Source of the DNA: an uncultured Oscillospiraceae bacterium
GTDB lineage: Bacteria > Bacillota > Clostridia > Oscillospirales > Ruminococcaceae
Assembly: GCA_900547015.1 (NCBI GenBank)
Contig: URFD01000028.1
Location: 1-15,286 of the forward strand
DNA: 15,286 nt
Direction of reading: 5' to 3'
Under the pieces are notes generated by a model. The model searched no databases. It saw nothing but the letters and a program-made list of their open reading frames with translations, and had not been told where the DNA came from. How positions within the stretch are numbered: position 1 is the first letter of the stretch; the number at the start of each line of letters is the position of its first letter. Below are positions 14,022 through 15,286 of the stretch, in pieces. The translations under genes were made by a program, and so were the position numbers.

Positions 14022-14037
14022 AGATTGTCTACAATCT
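14022..14037. promoter_or_regulatory. GntR/FCD-type operator at the gntR1 start site
   Basis: AGATTGT (14022-14028), CT, ACAATCT (14031-14037) is a perfect 7-bp dyad with a TTGT-N2-ACAA core, typical of FadR-subgroup operators. It covers about +4 to +19 of the predicted transcript, where a bound repressor would block elongation. A further AGATTGT half-site in direct orientation lies at 14007-14013. Confidence 0.65.
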
Positions 14038-14047
14038 GCCGAACCGT

Positions 14048-14076
14048 ATTGTAACACACTTGCTTATCCTTTGCAA
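14048..14076 (-). promoter_or_regulatory. Promoter of gntR1 (and probably the opp operon)
   Basis: On the minus strand TTGCAA (14071-14076) and TACAAT (14053-14048) are 17 bp apart, giving a start near 14041. No other clear promoter was found before oppA. Confidence 0.8.
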
Positions 14077-14227
14077 CAAAATCACTCACACTTTGTTAAT
14101 ATGATTCATTTTTTATCCAACTATTTATGGCAATTTGCACAAGTTTTTCACCTTTTTCCTAAATTTCCCACCGTTTCTCTTATCTTTCGGAACAATTTGA
14201 TAACTCTTTCACACAGAATCTCCGCAC

Positions 14228-14274
14228 AAAAAAGAGAAGCATCGGAACGAAATGTTCCGATGCTTCTCTTTTTT
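14228..14274 (-). terminator. Terminator of the second GntR gene
   Basis: A perfect 15-bp stem (14234-14248 with 14254-14268) with a GAAAT loop is flanked by six A and six T, so it can work on both strands. The gene's TAA (14273-14275) overlaps its T-run. Between it and the gntR1 promoter, bases 14077-14227 are AT-rich and hold no gene that I can see. Confidence 0.95.
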
Positions 14275-14965
14275 ACAGGTCAAAATCGATTCGATACGGG
14301 AAATCCTCCACCGAGGTACCTCTGCTTTTGAGGTAGCCGCTGATGGTGTCCATGTAATGCTCCATCAATGCCTTGGAGATGCGCTGAACATCCCCGCTCT
14401 TGACTGCATCCAGCACCATCTGGTGGATGCGCTCCTGATTGCGGACTACATACTCGCTCTTGCCGGAGCCGCGGTAAAAGACGATGGTGTTCTCCCCCGC
14501 CATGCTGTCCCACAAGGTGTACAGTCGCTTGAACTGGGCCGCTTTGACGATGCACGCATGAAAGCGGTTGTCGTTTTCGATGGTTTCGTCGAACTGCTCC
14601 ACGTCCCGAATGGAGGCCATGTCGCGGACAATCTGCTCCATCTCCGCAATCGTCTCCGGTGAAAAGACGCCGTCGCACATCTTCACCGCCAGAATCTCCA
14701 GATTGGCACGAAGCAGATAAACCTCATAGACATCCTGTGCCGTAAACTCCTTGACCGAACATCCCACATGGGAGGTGTACTCCAGCAGCCCCTCCTGCTC
14801 AATTTGACGCAGCGCCTCCCGAACCGGTCCTCGGCTAACCCCTAATTCCTGTGCAAGGTCCTGCTCTACGATGCGGGTTCCCGGCTCCAGCTCCCCGGTC
14901 AGGAGCATCATTCGAATCGCCTGGGTCACCTGCTCACGCAAGGTTTGGCGCACAATTTTTGCCAT
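14273..14965 (-). CDS. GntR-family regulator with FCD domain (gntR2)
   Basis: Second FadR-subgroup regulator. In the 230 residues, the winged-helix domain is at 1-70 and the FCD domain at about 75-215, with metal-site residues D132, H136, H181 and H203. It aligns with gntR1 without gaps over the first 100 residues; positions 42-60, spanning the recognition helix, are identical, so the two probably read very similar DNA sites. The FCD domains differ more, suggesting different ligands. It also has an extra C-terminal tail of about 17 residues. ATG at 14965 has GAGGA at 14975-14979; the ATG at 14983 lacks a ribosome site. It has its own promoter and terminator, so it is not simply co-transcribed with gntR1. 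The target is not shown by the sequence; the opp operon is the nearest candidate. Confidence 0.93.
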   Translation of the reverse strand: MAKIVRQTLREQVTQAIRMMLLTGELEPGTRIVEQDLAQELGVSRGPVREALRQIEQEGLLEYTSHVGCSVKEFTAQDVYEVYLLRANLEILAVKMCDGVFSPETIAEMEQIVRDMASIRDVEQFDETIENDNRFHACIVKAAQFKRLYTLWDSMAGENTIVFYRGSGKSEYVVRNQERIHQMVLDAVKSGDVQRISKALMEHYMDTISGYLKSRGTSVEDFPYRIDFDL

Positions 14966-15032
14966 GTTTTCTCTTCCTCTCATGTCCCGGTACTGAATTT
15001 CTTTTCAGCAAAGGCTCAAAAATATTACCATT

Positions 15033-15061
15033 ACGATAGCATAAGCCCAAAGCGTTTGCAA
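15033..15061 (-). promoter_or_regulatory. Promoter of gntR2
   Basis: On the minus strand TTGCAA (15056-15061) and TATCGT (15038-15033) are 17 bp apart, with TGC before the -10 box (extended -10). The predicted start near 15026 gives a leader of about 60 bases. Confidence 0.75.
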
Positions 15062-15084
15062 GGAAAAACCGCTTTTTTGGAAGG

Positions 15085-15119
15085 ACAATCTGGAAGAATT
15101 TGTCAATTTATACAAATTC
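15085..15119. promoter_or_regulatory. Dyad upstream of the gntR2 promoter
   Basis: GAATTTGT (15096-15103), eight bases, ACAAATTC (15112-15119) is a perfect 8-bp dyad with TTGT/ACAA cores. An ACAATCTG string at 15085-15092 also occurs in the gntR1 operator (14031-14038). The dyad lies about 35 bp upstream of the gntR2 -35 box, a position suited to a regulator site. The wide spacing differs from the usual 2-3 bases of FCD sites. Confidence 0.4.
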
Positions 15120-15139
15120 CCATCACATTCTCTGTCAGG

Positions 15140-15251
15140 GCAGGCTGAGCCTGCACCCAAACAATAAAGTTTTCGTCCACCTTTTTCAAAAGGTGGCGGA
15201 TTTCAAAGGCAGAGCCTTTGACCGTCCTCCGCAGAGGGCGGAACATTTTTT
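15140..15251. repeat. Cluster of four small palindromes at the right edge
   Basis: Four hairpins follow one another: GCAGGC-TGA-GCCTGC (15140-15154), CCACCTTT-TTCA-AAAGGTGG (15177-15196), CAAAGGC-AGA-GCCTTTG (15204-15220), and CCGTCCTC-CGCA-GAGGGCGG (15222-15241, one G-T pair). Six T follow at 15246-15251. The arrangement resembles an intergenic palindromic repeat element, and the last hairpin could act as a weak plus-strand terminator. No gene is seen in 14984-15286. Confidence 0.5.
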
Positions 15252-15286
15252 CTTCTAACCTTCTTGCAACACTATGGGAGCCTTTC

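Noticed and set aside
14077..14227. Possible small RNA on the plus strand ending at the bidirectional terminator
   Set aside because: The terminator has a T-tail on the plus strand, but I found no promoter with acceptable spacing in this AT-rich stretch.
1..15286. CRISPR array, insertion sequence, prophage, tRNA or toxin-antitoxin genes
   Set aside because: No regularly spaced repeats, transposase, integrase, tRNA-like cloverleaf or toxin/antitoxin families were seen on either strand.

Overview
The window looks like a stretch of chromosome from a spore-forming, moderately GC-rich, anaerobic Firmicute, most likely a gut Clostridia/Oscillospirales-type bacterium. The evidence is the spore-maturation pair SpmA/SpmB, strong GGAGG ribosome sites, sigma-A-like promoters with 17-bp spacers, T-tailed hairpin terminators, an acetate kinase and a NusG-domain-II membrane protein. 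The genus cannot be told from the sequence alone.

Layout. (1) 29-1170, plus strand: spmA and spmB, overlapping by a GTGA junction. (2) 1167-2372, minus strand: tmcAL (tRNA-Met cytidine acetate ligase), whose stop codon overlaps that of spmB. (3) 2373-2610: a divergent control region with several dyads, then ackA (acetate kinase, 2611-3804) and its terminator. (4) 3990-4910: glutaminase with its own promoter and a bidirectional terminator shared with a convergent SdpI-like membrane protein (4981-5346, minus). (5) 5527-5883: a NusG-domain-II membrane protein with its own promoter and a bidirectional terminator facing an M28 metallopeptidase (5942-7219, minus). (6) 7491-13970, minus strand: an oligopeptide/dipeptide ABC transporter read as gntR1 - oppA - oppB - oppC - oppD - oppF, closed by a strong terminator. 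(7) 14273-14965, minus: a second FCD-type GntR regulator, closely related to the first, with its own promoter and terminator. (8) 14984-15286: a non-coding region holding that promoter, a long dyad and a cluster of hairpins.

How the genes fit together. The right two thirds reads as a peptide-use neighbourhood: lipoprotein OppA captures peptides, OppBC/DF import them, and the cytoplasmic M28 enzyme probably trims peptides. Glutaminase deamidates glutamine, and acetate kinase yields ATP from acetyl-phosphate at the end of fermentation. The two tandem FCD-GntR paralogs are the obvious candidate controllers of the opp genes, and operator-like TTGT...ACAA motifs lie at the gntR1 promoter and upstream of oppA. 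The tmcAL-ackA pairing links two acetate-handling enzymes across one divergent intergenic region.

Every gene recognised belongs to a known family. I found no CRISPR array, insertion sequence, phage gene, tRNA or rRNA, and no clear novel defence or biosynthetic system. The points worth a second look are regulatory: dyads, leader hairpins, a hairpin between oppA and oppB, the paired regulators, and the palindrome cluster at the right edge.
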